This document shows, piece by piece, positions 51,001 to 62,450 of a stretch of 64,000 nucleotides of DNA. Position 1 is the stretch's first letter. Every line of letters begins with the position of its first letter. The position numbers and the translations under genes were made by a program. The DNA is taken from contig JAPFBE010000003.1 of the NCBI GenBank assembly GCA_034336665.1, forward strand, positions 64,151,352 through 64,215,351, given 5' to 3'. Under the pieces are notes generated by a model that had not been told where the DNA came from, did no database searches, and saw only the letters and a list, made by a program, of their open reading frames with translations. This stretch comes from Luscinia megarhynchos. Taxonomy: Eukaryota > Chordata > Aves > Passeriformes > Turdidae.

Positions 51001-52950
51001 AGACATTTTCTCACAATTTCAGTAACTGGCACATTAAAGTGAAAATAAATTATGTGAGAAAAAATCCATTGCATCAACAAATAACTTGCTTAACCACACA
51101 TAACCTCAGTGTCACACCTAGGCAGGCACTGTCCTTAATCATGAACATACATGGAGGCTACTGAAGGAAAAAAACCCTTCTGCTCCGAAGGGGAAAATGT
51201 GTGGGAGAAACATCACCTCCTGAAACTACCATTACAGTAGGTGCAAATATAGAAATTTTATAGCTACTTCTGGCTACACTCCCACAGATGGGGTTGGGGT
51301 CTTTTTCTTCTGGAGCAAGTTACTGCAGAGTAACACTGAGTTTGGTATATCCAATTTAACTTTGCACATGGACACCTCCATCCGGTGTTCTAGAAAAACT
51401 AGACTAGTAAAAGGTATTGTCTTTCCTCTCTAAAGCAGAATTCAAATTGATTTATTTAGCAAAATTAAGATGTCTTGCCCAGTCTCATTTTTCAGGCTTT
51501 CTCAGTAGTCAGTGGAGTGATTCACCTCCTCTCATCTGTCTGAAATAGTTTGATCTGGAGGAAGCATGTCCTTCTACATTCTCCAACAGACAAAACAATA
51601 AGTTTAGAGTAGCTTTTTTTTTTAACAGTTGGAAAAATGAAGGGAAATCAGACAAATTACCTGGACTGTTTCCCTGACCACAGATAGCTGTAGTAATAGA
51701 GGATGTAAACAGACCTTTCTCATTTAATTATTATCAGTCTAGTTTGCACTGTCATAAGTGATGAATAGTAAAGGCAATAGCCTATTACTGCTAGTTACTC
51801 CTGAGAAAAGATTGAAAAGATTAGTTGAGTTATAAACCTTCAAATGTATCAGCCTGATTGTAGCTTTATAATAAATTTGAAATCTATAGAAAAGCTTTCT
51901 CTCCTTTCCATTCATTACTGATGAAAGACTATCTTGATTGTGAAAACATTAGCTATGCTAATAAATATATGTAGTTCAGAAAAAATTACAGCCTAATCTG
52001 ATTCCCATTGAAAATTCTGTCTTAAAACATGAATCATCAGTTTTCCTGTGTCCTGGTTTGAATAATGCTTTAACTGGTGAAGTAATATCCATTCATCAGT
52101 GGTTTTATAAGTATTTGATTTTAAAAAGCATCAAAGTACACCTACAAAATAAATCAGAATACATGTACCATTGAAGCCAAGCACCATTTTCCTTGCAAAT
52201 ATGTGCATATTCTAATAACCATAATCGATCACATATGTCAAGCAATACCTAAATAATGCATATTTTCCACATTGCATATTTTCAGTGAAGGGCTTTTTAC
52301 ATGAAATATAAAGCACGAGGACCAAGCTCAATCTTTACATGTCTGTGAGATCATCACTGGAGTGATCTCTATGGGAAGTGGGATATTCAGATTTTCTAGT
52401 CATCTGGTATTTCCATTTTAGAGCTAGATCATGATTCTAGTTACATGGGGACAAGTGAGGAACATTCGCACCAAAGTAAGAAAATACCTTGCTTTTTGTC
52501 AAGTGAGGAAGGAATGTTTCCAGTTTGATGGCATAGTTTCATTCTGTACCACAACAGAACAACCAAAACCCTTGAAATGTACTGATTACCATGCAGAGCA
52601 CATTGCAAAACCAGGCAAGATCTCAGTGATCAGGCCAGTCACCAGATATTTGGGAAGACTAATTTAAAGTTGTAGCATCTCTAAATAATTCCTATAATCC
52701 AAGTAATTTGGATTTAAGTTATATAGAGTAACTCCAAAGAGGAAAGTGCCCTCCTTTACAGTATGCACTTTGTTGTTTAAACCTGATGAGGTCTTTGACA
52801 TGAGAGTATTGACTTTACCACTAGTATGCTTTGTTTCTCCTTAATGTCTTTATATTGTAGGGAAACCCACTCATTGATGACTCAAACCTTATAGTATAAT
52901 GGAATTATTCCGATAAAGTAATCAGAAGATGAACTTTGCTGGAGATGATG
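48063..52950. other. non-genic DNA with one short tandem duplication
   Basis: No gene or family repeat is supported. The only structured item I see is the 20-bp tandem duplication at 50035-50074. Confidence 0.45.
50035..50074 (+). repeat. 20-bp tandem duplication
   Basis: GATTTTTTGCTATTTTTTAA is immediately repeated with 19 of 20 bases identical (the last base differs), so the event is fairly recent or recurrent slippage in T-rich DNA. Confidence 0.85.
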
Positions 52951-53033
52951 AATAAGAATAAGAATAAGAATAAGAATAAGAATAAGAATAAGAATAAGAA
53001 TAAGAATAAGAATAAGAATAAGAATAGAATAAG
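52951..53033 (+). repeat. AATAAG hexanucleotide microsatellite
   Basis: Twelve exact AATAAG units (52951-53022), then one unit lacking a base (AATAG) and one more exact unit. High purity suggests recent expansion and likely length polymorphism. Confidence 0.96.
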
Positions 53034-55099
53034 AATCATCACTGTTGTCGCCATCCACCCAACAGTAGTGACATCCTTGTCCATTCAGCAGTCCAAGTAA
53101 GCAGGAAGGGGTTGCACCACTAAAATCCTTTCTGTGACTAAAGTCAGCTTCTCTGGGCCCTTACTAGTGCCATTCACATAGAATGTGTGTGTCTGACATG
53201 GGAGCAGCCAAAGTGAGGATGTCTCTTACTGAAATTTAGAAAATACTGCAAATATACAACAAAATTTTGTTCCTGCAAGCATGCCCTGGAGCCAGACCAG
53301 CAGCCAGAGGAGTATCAATGAGTACAGAAGGCATGGCCTTAAAGATCATGTATCCCTCCTGCTTCCTAGGATTTCCAGCACACCAAAGCATCATTCAACC
53401 TCCTGAAGGAAGCAGAATAGACCCCTTCAGGACCCCATCTCACAACACATTTGCAGTCAACAAATCCATTCTCTATGTGTTTAATGCTCAAATTTAGGGG
53501 AAAATGGGGCAGGAAAGCTTTTAACTCCCATATAGCTTATTCAAACAGTGGAATGTTTCTTTTTCCTCACAATTTTAAGCTTCTATAAACAGAGTCCAAG
53601 TGTATCCCTAGAAATGTCTACAAGTGTGTGGCCAGAAATTTATGAAACTAGGAACTTTCCCAAGTGAGCCACTGAATTTGTGTGGTTAGATAACCCAACT
53701 GGAGAGGTGTAAATGTTATCCTTGATATAAACTGCAATCAGCATTGCTTACGCAAGAGACCAACATATGAGTCAGATTTTGCTTTCCTAGGAAAAACTGT
53801 TGTTCTGAAAACACAGTTAATGTATCATTTCAGGTTTGGAAAACATGACATTGATCAAGCCAAGTTTGAGGGGGTTTTTTGTCCCAACACACCCATTATC
53901 AGAAAAACCTCCTCTTCTTTTTTCTTTCCTGAGAGCAATAACACTGAAGACATAAAAAAGTTCCTTTCTAAAGTAAGTTAAGACATGAGTATATTTCCTT
54001 CAAACTGCTTTTGTCTAAGTGTCAATATTGCAACTCTATTTTTCATCATTAAAACTTTGTCCCTCATTTCTAGAAGAGGGTGTTTGTTTTCAGATATATT
54101 TCTTTCTTTTTTTTTTTTTTTTTATGATTTAATACCTCATAAAATCCCAACTTGCAGATGATAGTGACAATGGGAAATCAGTAGGAGGGTGTGTGTCTTT
54201 TCACATTGGAATAAAGTTATGGTTTCTTTTTCCTAACATTTTTCTTTTGAATTGTTACTCAGACTAGGAGCTCACAGTTCCAAACTCATCTTATGACCTC
54301 TTGGAAAATACAGAGGGATAAAAGATATTATTGTGTTGTGAATCTTCCATGTTTCTCCTCCAAGAAGAGCTACAAAAGAGTACAAAAACAATCCTGAGTT
54401 TCCCGTAGAGATGACCCAATATGCTGACCATATGGTGACTTGTAGATATGGCAGAAATGAAGCATTTAGCCCAGTCTAACAGGCACATAAAAATGAACAA
54501 AAACATCTCAAATTGCCAAGCTGGCAATTAATGACACAGAGCACAGTCTGTGTTTCCAGAACTCTGCAGGGACATAAATGTTAATTTAGAGAGAGGTGCT
54601 GTGACTAAAGTCATGTCTTCCCGTGTCTCTTAAAAGATGAACCAACCTACAGAAAAACACACAACATTCAGCAAAGAGTGGAATAAGCAGTCAATATCTA
54701 GTTTTGCAGTCTGTGCATAGTAATATAGTAAAAAAGTGCCCTTGAGGTTTTTCTGTAGTATGATATTTGAAACTTGCCTAGAGACCCCAGTGCTGTCAGG
54801 CTGGACATGTCTTATTATGAAGTCCACCTTTTTTTTACCTCTTTGATGTAGTGAGAATGAAGACATGAATTAGAAATCTCTTATGCCCTTTCCTTGAAAC
54901 TGACATATGCTTTGGAAAGCTCCCTGTGCTACAGCATTAGATAAATAACATAGAAGGCAAGGTTAAATGAGCAGGTGAGACTTTTTATTTAAATAGATAT
55001 CAAATAGAGAAATATCCATCTGAAACATCCCACCTTGTTCATCCGTGCAGGTCTCTTGGTATCTTTGCCTGGCTGACAGGTTTTGAAGCCTGGCTGGGA
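53034..55099. other. non-genic DNA, nothing recognised
   Basis: No gene or family repeat is seen. A T-run near 54104-54122 and short unrecognised frames are the only notable items. Confidence 0.45.
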
Positions 55100-55262
55100 A
55101 AGTTGTGTATACCCCATCTCTGGAACTGTCCAAGTTTCAGGGGCAGACTGAGCAACCTGATCTAGCAAAAGCTGTCCCTGCCCAAGCTAGAGGACTTGGA
55201 CTAAGTAATCTTTAAAATTTCTTTTCAAACTACTGAAACTTTCAATGATTCTATATTTCTAT
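55100..55262 (+). mobile_element. CR1 LINE 3' end fragment
   Basis: In sense orientation: GTGTATACCCCATCTCTGGA, then GGGCAGACTGAGCAACCTGA, TCTAGC, GCTGTCCCTGCCC, GGACTTGGACTAAGTAATCT, TTAAAATTTCTTTTCAAACT and a decayed octamer end TCAATGATTCTATATTTCTA. The order matches the CR1 3' UTR, which passes from CCCATCCCTGG through GAGCAACCTGGTCTAG to GATGATCTTTAAGGTCCCTTCCAACCC. The copy is moderately decayed, 5'-truncated and noncoding. Confidence 0.87.
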
Positions 55263-57185
55263 AGCTTGTTATAGTCTACCTAGTGCTTAATTCAGCCTTG
55301 AGACAGAAATCTGAGCTAGTCTGAGAAGAGGCAATTCTCTCCATATTGTCCTTTTCAATTTCAGGACAAGAGCTACAGAGATTTATCTGGCTACTTGTGA
55401 GACTTTCTGTCTCTGCCACTTGGCTGAAAGGTCAAATGAACTATGAGTTTAAAATCTACATCTGTACCTAACCTACTTTTCCTGTTCTGAAACACACATA
55501 CAGTTTTTTAACATGTATTCATTCATGTCGAGCCAAAACATATCTTCAAGCAGTAGAAGTTCCTAAGGAATACAGGGCAAAAAATAGAAAGAATTTATTA
55601 AGTCAGAGATCTATTCTCATGTTTGGATCTAGTTAGGGATTCTGACGAAAGTGAGTGAGAAAATTATTTTAGTTTTCTTTTCACTTTAAAATATGGAACA
55701 AAGATGTTTTCTTTTGCTGTAATATATTGCTCAATAACATTATATTTCCTACATTTAGATGTTTTTTTCTTTTAATTTTTTTGTTGTTCCCATGCAATAT
55801 AAGATATCTGGCTGATTTACCACCTCAGCAATACTATAGCTTTTTAATAGCCCTGTGAATACCTCTTAGGAAGATTTCCTTGTTTGCTCTGCAATCTGCT
55901 GCTTCATTAAATCCTTTTTCTAGTTTTAACAGTCAGAATTTCAGTGCTAATCCAATTACTAGATTAGGATAATTAACTAAGGATTATCTCACTTAATATT
56001 AATTTCACTTAACTCTAGTTATCTTAAAGTAAATATGTGGACTAGATAATAATTTAGGATCACTGTGTAAGCAACTGAGATAAATTTTGCAGAGTACGAG
56101 TTGTCTCACTCTGAAGCAAGCGTCCATTAGATTTGTTTCTCTGTTCATATGTAAAGAAAAACATCCTGGATCTATGTTTTTTCTAGTGATTAATATAAGA
56201 GCATAAATATTTACCTTAGATGGGAATTTGGCATTTAGAGTAGATTTTAGAATACACTAAATAAGATTATCTCTATGTTAATTAGAGATAGAATAAAAGT
56301 TTATCCTTAATTGCACAGTAAAAACACTCAGCATCTGAAATACCTTGTCTTGACCACTCCCTGGAGCAAATTAGAAGTCTAGTTGAACAGTTAGTCTGAT
56401 CAACTTAAAAAAGCCTATCTATATTCTTATCAAGAAAATCAAGTATGATTTTTCTATCATTTCCTGCAGAAGTCAGTAACTGCTACTTGGCATATGTAGA
56501 AATATAATGTCTTAAATGCATAAGGAATCCACAGCAGATAAAAGCATCCACCACTGGTTGGGTTGAAGCTTAGGTCCCCTTTCCCTCCATCCAAAGTAAG
56601 TGAGGAAATGAGTCTGAGACATCAACTGCTGCCCAATAAAGTGTGATCAGTGTTTGCCTTACATAGAGATTCACTGCACACAGCACCAGCCAGCCAAACT
56701 CCACAGCTGGAAGGAAAATCTGCACTTGAGTGTGTGGTTACATCTGCAAACACAGCACCTGCCTCCTTTCTACAAATATTCTCCCCAGTATTAAGGAAAG
56801 CCATTAAGTTATTTAGATTTTGGAGGATTAAAAAATAAGAGTAACAATTTCTTTTATTGGATGAAATTAGTGAAATGTCATATTCATGGTGTCTCCCAGA
56901 AGGCAAACCATTTGGCATAATTAAGCATGGATCAAAACTATTACCCTGTGGTATGATCCTGACTTTACATATTCAAAAAGAATAGACTCCTCTGAAATAG
57001 AATGATATTTACCCCTTCTGAAGAATTTTTTTAAGCTAACATGTACGAAAACAAATTGTCTGACAAGCACCAAGAATAGGGCCAGACTAGGAAATATGCC
57101 TTGTCAAGAATAACAAAACCACTATAATCACATATTCACTGAAAATTATTAAATGAATAATGAAATTAAAATCGTCCTTGTTAGA

Positions 57186-57215
57186 CAGTCCAGAAAACTT
57201 CAGTCCAGAAAGCTT
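57186..57215 (+). repeat. 15-bp tandem duplication
   Basis: CAGTCCAGAAAACTT is followed directly by CAGTCCAGAAAGCTT, 14 of 15 bases identical. A small, clean tandem duplication in non-low-complexity sequence. Confidence 0.85.
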
Positions 57216-58451
57216 CCTCCCAGTTATAGAAGTTTAAATGATCCAAGTGGCACTACTTCAGTATTCCACTCTTGAATGTAGACCTCAGTGTCCCATCAAA
57301 CCTTTGTTTGAAAAGAAAAGTTTTAAAGTAGATGCAAATGAAAGAGATGCAGGTGACAGCAAGAACCTTTTACATGGAAAACATAGGATATTCATACTGA
57401 GCAAGAAAAGCTAATTTGAACCTTGGAGGACCACACAGACGATATTTTAAAACTCTGATATTTTAAGGGTTTTTTAGTATCAGAGGATGACACCAAAAGG
57501 TATAAAAGCTATGAACCAGAGTTCTTTCTGATAAGCAATTGGAGTTGTACTTCAACAGGCACAATTATGTGACCCACAGCCATAAAGATGAACATTAGAA
57601 TTTTGTGCTCTGAGCTTTTTCTTTTCACACTTGAGCATTCGGCGACATTTCTTGACACCTCCTCACAGAGCTGTGAGCAATCTCTCACCTGCCTCACTTG
57701 AGATGAAGTGACCAAGCCCTCACAACTGCTTTATTTCATCAAAGAAGCCTCTAGAGAAAATTCATCCATCAGGAGATAATTTGGGAAGTTTTATGCATGA
57801 GTGCTTTGGTTTTTACTATTTTTTGCTTCCTGGAAAGTTTCCAGAACATCTTTCAGGCTAATGTTTAAATTGTTCCCTGCTTATTTTCTCCCAAACCTTA
57901 GTACTGCTGCCAACTCTCCCACAGGGGACTTGCAAGATTCAATAAAAACACCTAGTTTAGATGTGGCTGGAGCTTATCAGCTTTATTTTTTCAGGCTTAG
58001 AAAATTACCAGTTCTGGACAATTGCTATTTTTTTGAGTTGTACACAACAATAATAAACTTCGAGCCTCTTCCAGTTCCTCCAGCAAATTACACAAATGTC
58101 TGTGTTGTCCATAGTTTCTGTGCTTCATAGATTGCAATTTTATGGTGACACAGACAGACCCTGCAAACTTCCAGGAAATATCTTTATTACATAACTTTTT
58201 AAAAAGTTTCATTGTTATAGAAGGATTAGAAAGATCAGTTGTTGGAAAGCAGCTTATACATCTACAGCAATTGTTACGCTTAGATCAACAAAATGTATTC
58301 TTATTTCTGCTTCTCTACAAGCACTGAGTGCAGAGAAATTCCAATAAATTCAATAAAGCAATTGTGAAAATTATAAAGAAACCAAAAAATTTATTTCTCT
58401 TTTTAACAAGCAAAAGACTTTATTTTATATGTTTACAGACTGTCTAAATTT

Positions 58452-58546
58452 ACAGGAGAAGAGAAAAAGAAAAGGAAAGAGGAAGAAGGAAAAGGAAAAA
58501 ATAAAAAAAGGTTAAAAGGTGGGAAAAAAAAAGAAAGAAAATAAAT
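58452..58546 (+). repeat. purine-rich low-complexity tract
   Basis: About 95 bases almost entirely A and G, without a fixed period, interrupted by a few T. Low-complexity DNA. Confidence 0.75.
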
Positions 58547-61500
58547 ACTTAAATGGAAACAGATTGATTATTAACAATAGGAAGATTTATATCTACTTGT
58601 AGAGTTAAATTTAAAGAAGTGGCACTTGCACCAATGAAGGAAACAAATGCAGTAATGAACAGAAGAGCAATTGCCCTACAAGGTAAGCAATCAGTAAATA
58701 TCACAGTTTGTCACAGTATAGCTATGAGTTAGCTAAAACAAGCTATTTGATAAGTATAAATATTTATTATACTCTTTTTGCCACTGGAGGCAATTTGCAT
58801 AAATTTGGCACAGAATAGGAAAGCAGACTTTTTCTTGCCATCTCCCAGAAAAACTCAGAACAAAAACCATGTAACAAAATTTTTGTATTTTCTGTTGAGC
58901 CTAAAGGCTCAATTTAAACATTTTCTTTCTCACTCTACCTAAAATAACTCATGAGTGATTGAAACCTTTACTGTAATTTTAAGGTTAAATCCTGTATTTT
59001 AACCACAGCAGCTATGATAAGGAAAGCAGAAGAGAAGCTATGAGGATATACACTGTATAAATGTTTGTAAGTGGGCAAATGAAAAAAAAATTTTCTTGAC
59101 ACCCATGAGAGTCGTAAAGTGTTTCTAGTTTACTCTTGAACATATGAAACTTCTCATTGCTTCATTATCATGCAAAGTATTGTTATGTGTAGAAATAGAA
59201 ATGTTGTTTTTATTTCCAGACATGGCTACAACCAGCAGCCAGTGAAGAGACTGTTACAGATTAACCTCACTCAAAATGATGGGAAAAGTAAATTACGACT
59301 GAACCACGAGTCTGCAAAACTTCCCACTGTGCACACTTCACATTCCTGTTGTTTATTTCTTTCTGCAGTCCACGTGGTCCTTATTTTATGCTCAAGCTCT
59401 TAATGCCTGCATTAAATTATTAAATAATTTTCAAAATATGCTAAAATATTTTTTATTTCTTTTTCAAAAATCTCATTAGAAATAAATTTTAGATGATTGA
59501 TGAAGGTACAATTAGAACTGTCTTAGCTAGAAAATGCCAGACTTCTATTCCTTAGAGACTTTAATACTCTGTATTTGAGTCTGCCCTGAATGACATCAGT
59601 ACAATAATTTGAACTGAAAAACAGTATTCTAAGAAATTCCGTGTTTCCAAATTTCCATCTGCATTCAAGTCAATTTAGATATGAGACATATGTCTAATAG
59701 ACACAGCTTGCTAGGACACCTGGAATTTAACTAAACAGCAATCTTACTGCATGTCTTAATTAAGAAGCAATTTTTGAGCAAAGCACTATGTCATTTACAT
59801 TTTTGCACTTGCAAAATGATGTTGGGCCATCTGTCATTTTTGCAGTGTATCATGTAAATGTTTGACTCTGTATTAAAAAGAACAATTCAAAAAATTAACA
59901 CTTAAACACCAATATAACAAATTAACAATTAAATTGAAGAGACTGGAAGTCTGCTGCCATTTGCCTCAGTGAAAAAATGTTATTTACATTATTTTGCACT
60001 ATGCTGAGGATGATTCAGTCACAGGACATAGTTCACTTCACTATCAAGGTTACAGTTCCTGTATTCATGATCAGAAGAGCGAATTCTGTCAAATCTCAGT
60101 CAGGTTCTCAGTGGGCAAGAGGAAAATATGCCTGTTTGATGGCACATGCAGTCAAGATCAAAGCCTACACCAGCATTCTCCTCACTCCAAACTGATCCCA
60201 AAATACACTTAGTTAGCAATGAACCCACTGCTCCTTACAAGCCTCATATCTCTTCTCATTAGAAGCATTGCTTCTACTGAAAATAATTTTCAGACCAGAA
60301 CAGATAAGTCTGTTTGGGTGCTAAGTGGCTGTCATATATTCAGAGTGGTAATTCACAGCAATTTGAAAGGAGGTTGAGAGAGCCTAGGTGCCTTGTAATG
60401 CTGGATATGGAATCTCATTCCTTTGTGGATGGAATGTCAGAATCTGACACAAAACAACAGCTTTTCAAATGCATTGCACCAGCATTCATAAGCAAAATTA
60501 TGAAGAAATGGGAGATGGCATAATCTTATTTCATCAGCCTTATATAAGGAGGCATACATAAATTATGCAGATCTCCAGCATCACCATGCCCTCCATCCAG
60601 GTGTACACTTCTGTATCACCCCCACAATGATTATAAAGATTATACTGGTACCCTGCAGAAAGGAACACACCACAGGTTCATGTACTAAACACAACTTCAC
60701 AAGATTAAAAAGGAAGATAATTTCCACTTGTGGAAGGCATTTTTCTCTATTTTATATGGAGATTTCCCAAAGGTATTTAAATCTGTTGGGTCACATTTCT
60801 GTATTTCTCATGATAGGCTGAGGACAGTAGGGAGTCCAGCTTCAGGCTAAGTGTTTGGCAGCTCACAAAGGTGTGTCCCATTCCTCTTGGCCAGAAGGAC
60901 CACAAGGGCCGCAAGGATGCAGGGGAGAAACAGAGAAGACAATTCCTCTGGGGTTTCAAAGAAGTCTTCTCTCCTCAAACATAAATAAATCAAATAAACA
61001 TGTGGCTTTGGCATCAGTGTGATGCTTTCCTGAGGTCTAAATTGCAGGTCCAGCTGATGACTCTGTGTTGAAATGAGTCACCACTGTTCACTCCAACACC
61101 ATCCAAAGCACTTGGAATATGACTAGAAGCAAGGACCAGCACTTTTGGATGGTGTTACTTATGACAAGAATTTGGGAACAGTCTGCATCCAGATAGAATT
61201 TGAATCAAACAGTACATTATTTATTTTTACTGCTGCCTGACACTGTCTGTTTCTCAAAAATCAACTTTATTAAAATCAGCCTCAGTCAGAAAAATTCTTC
61301 AGAACAAAACTACCTCATAGCATAAAAATGTTTGCATTAGCACGAATTTTCTTCAGCTGTTAATAAGACCTGAAAATATCTTTTGATACAAGAGACAAAG
61401 GAGATAATATCTACTTAATCTTCACTACTAATAAACTTTTTCCTTCTAGGTATTTTGACTAAAAGGTGGTTTAGTCAGAGACATTGGTCACAGTTGTTAA

Positions 61501-61737
61501 CTCAAACACTACTCAACAAAATTGATATGGAATTTTGTGTAGTTGTGACAAGCTTATAGTATACTCAAGATATGATGTGAAAGAGAGATCTGTAAAAGCT
61601 CTGTTTTCATTAATCCAAATCATATGTTATGGTCTTCAAATTCATTAGTTCTTCATTTACACAAAGAACTTTACAGACCCCAGATGGCAGCTTGCACTAG
61701 ATAATGACTAGTAATAACTTGCAATAAAATTCACAAC

Positions 61738-62160
61738 TGACTCATGTTGAGCCTGCTATCCACCAGCACCTCCAGATCCCTGTCTGCAGGGCTGCTCTCC
61801 AGCTATTGGTGCTCCAATTTATACTTGTGCCTGGCACCACTCCATCCCAGGTGCAGAATCCAGCATTTGTTCTTGTTAAATTTCATCCCATTAATGACTT
61901 CCCAAGGCTTCCTAACTACCCCTCTGCAAAGGCTCTTGTCTCTCTAGAGAGCCAACAGCACCTCCCAGCTTGGTGTCACCAGCAAACTTGTTAATGATGC
62001 ATTCAACTCCTGCATCCAGATTGTTGCTTAAAAGTATTGAACAAAACTGACCCTAGAATTGACCCCTAAAAAAAGGCTGCTGGTGACCCATTACCAGACT
62101 GCCCTCTGAGCCATGTCTGCCCTTCATCCAGTTCTTCACCCAGCACACCTTGAACATACC
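61738..62160 (-). mobile_element. CR1 LINE reverse-transcriptase segment, inverted part of a CR1 copy
   Basis: Read on the minus strand, this stretch carries decayed CR1 ORF2 in the correct order: a remnant of the GPVLFNIF region, then ECIINKFAGDTKLG, then MKFNKNKCWILHLG, and finally VDSRLNMS at the low-coordinate end. The catalytic FADD box reads FAGD, so one of its two aspartates is lost, and frame breaks are present. The segment lies head-to-head with the CR1 3' end at 62170-62450, which is on the opposite strand and covers a later, non-overlapping part of the element. That fits one insertion with an inverted 5' portion rather than two separate events. Confidence 0.88.
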
Positions 62161-62169
62161 ATAAAACGA

Positions 62170-62450
62170 GAGAGAGGTTTTCTCCAAGAGCCTGTAGTGA
62201 CAGGACCAGGATGGAATGGCTCTCACCTGACAGAGGGTAGGTTTGAATTAGATACTAGAAGGAAATTCTTTACTGTGAGGGTGGTGAGACACTGGAACAG
62301 GTTTCCCAGAGAATCTGTGGATGCCTTATCCCTGAAGTGTTCAAAGCCAGGTATAGTAGAAGATGTTCCTGCTCATAAAGAGTGTTTGGAACAAGGTGAT
62401 CTTTAATGTCCCTTCCAACCCAAGCCATTCTATGATTCTGTGTTGAACCT
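62170..62450 (+). mobile_element. CR1 LINE 3' fragment (ORF2 C-terminus plus 3' UTR)
   Basis: The sense strand reads GAGCCTGTAGTGACAGGACC, GGTAGGTTTGAATTAGATAC, CTTTACTGTGAGGGTGGTGA, GACACTGGAACAGGTTTCCC, GGTGATCTTTAATGTCCCTT, CCAACCCAAGCCATTCTATG, then GATTCTGTG. The coding remnant gives EGRFELDTRRKFFT and VRHWNRFPRESVDALSL, the C-terminal block of CR1 ORF2. It is comparatively well preserved, comparable to the copy at 8.6 kb. Its left edge meets the inverted reverse-transcriptase segment near 62160. About 300 bases of the element that should lie between the two parts are absent. Confidence 0.93.

Larger units (their letters stand above)
55263..61737. other. non-genic interval with minor repeats
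   Basis: More than 6 kb without a supportable gene. It includes an ATTA-rich stretch near 55940-56310, a 15-bp tandem duplication at 57186-57215 and a purine-rich tract at 58452-58546. Confidence 0.45.

Noticed and set aside
52049..52060. TGTCCTGGTTTG, resembling the start of the avian LTR type on the other strand
   Set aside because: The similarity stops after about 11 bases and no further LTR blocks follow.
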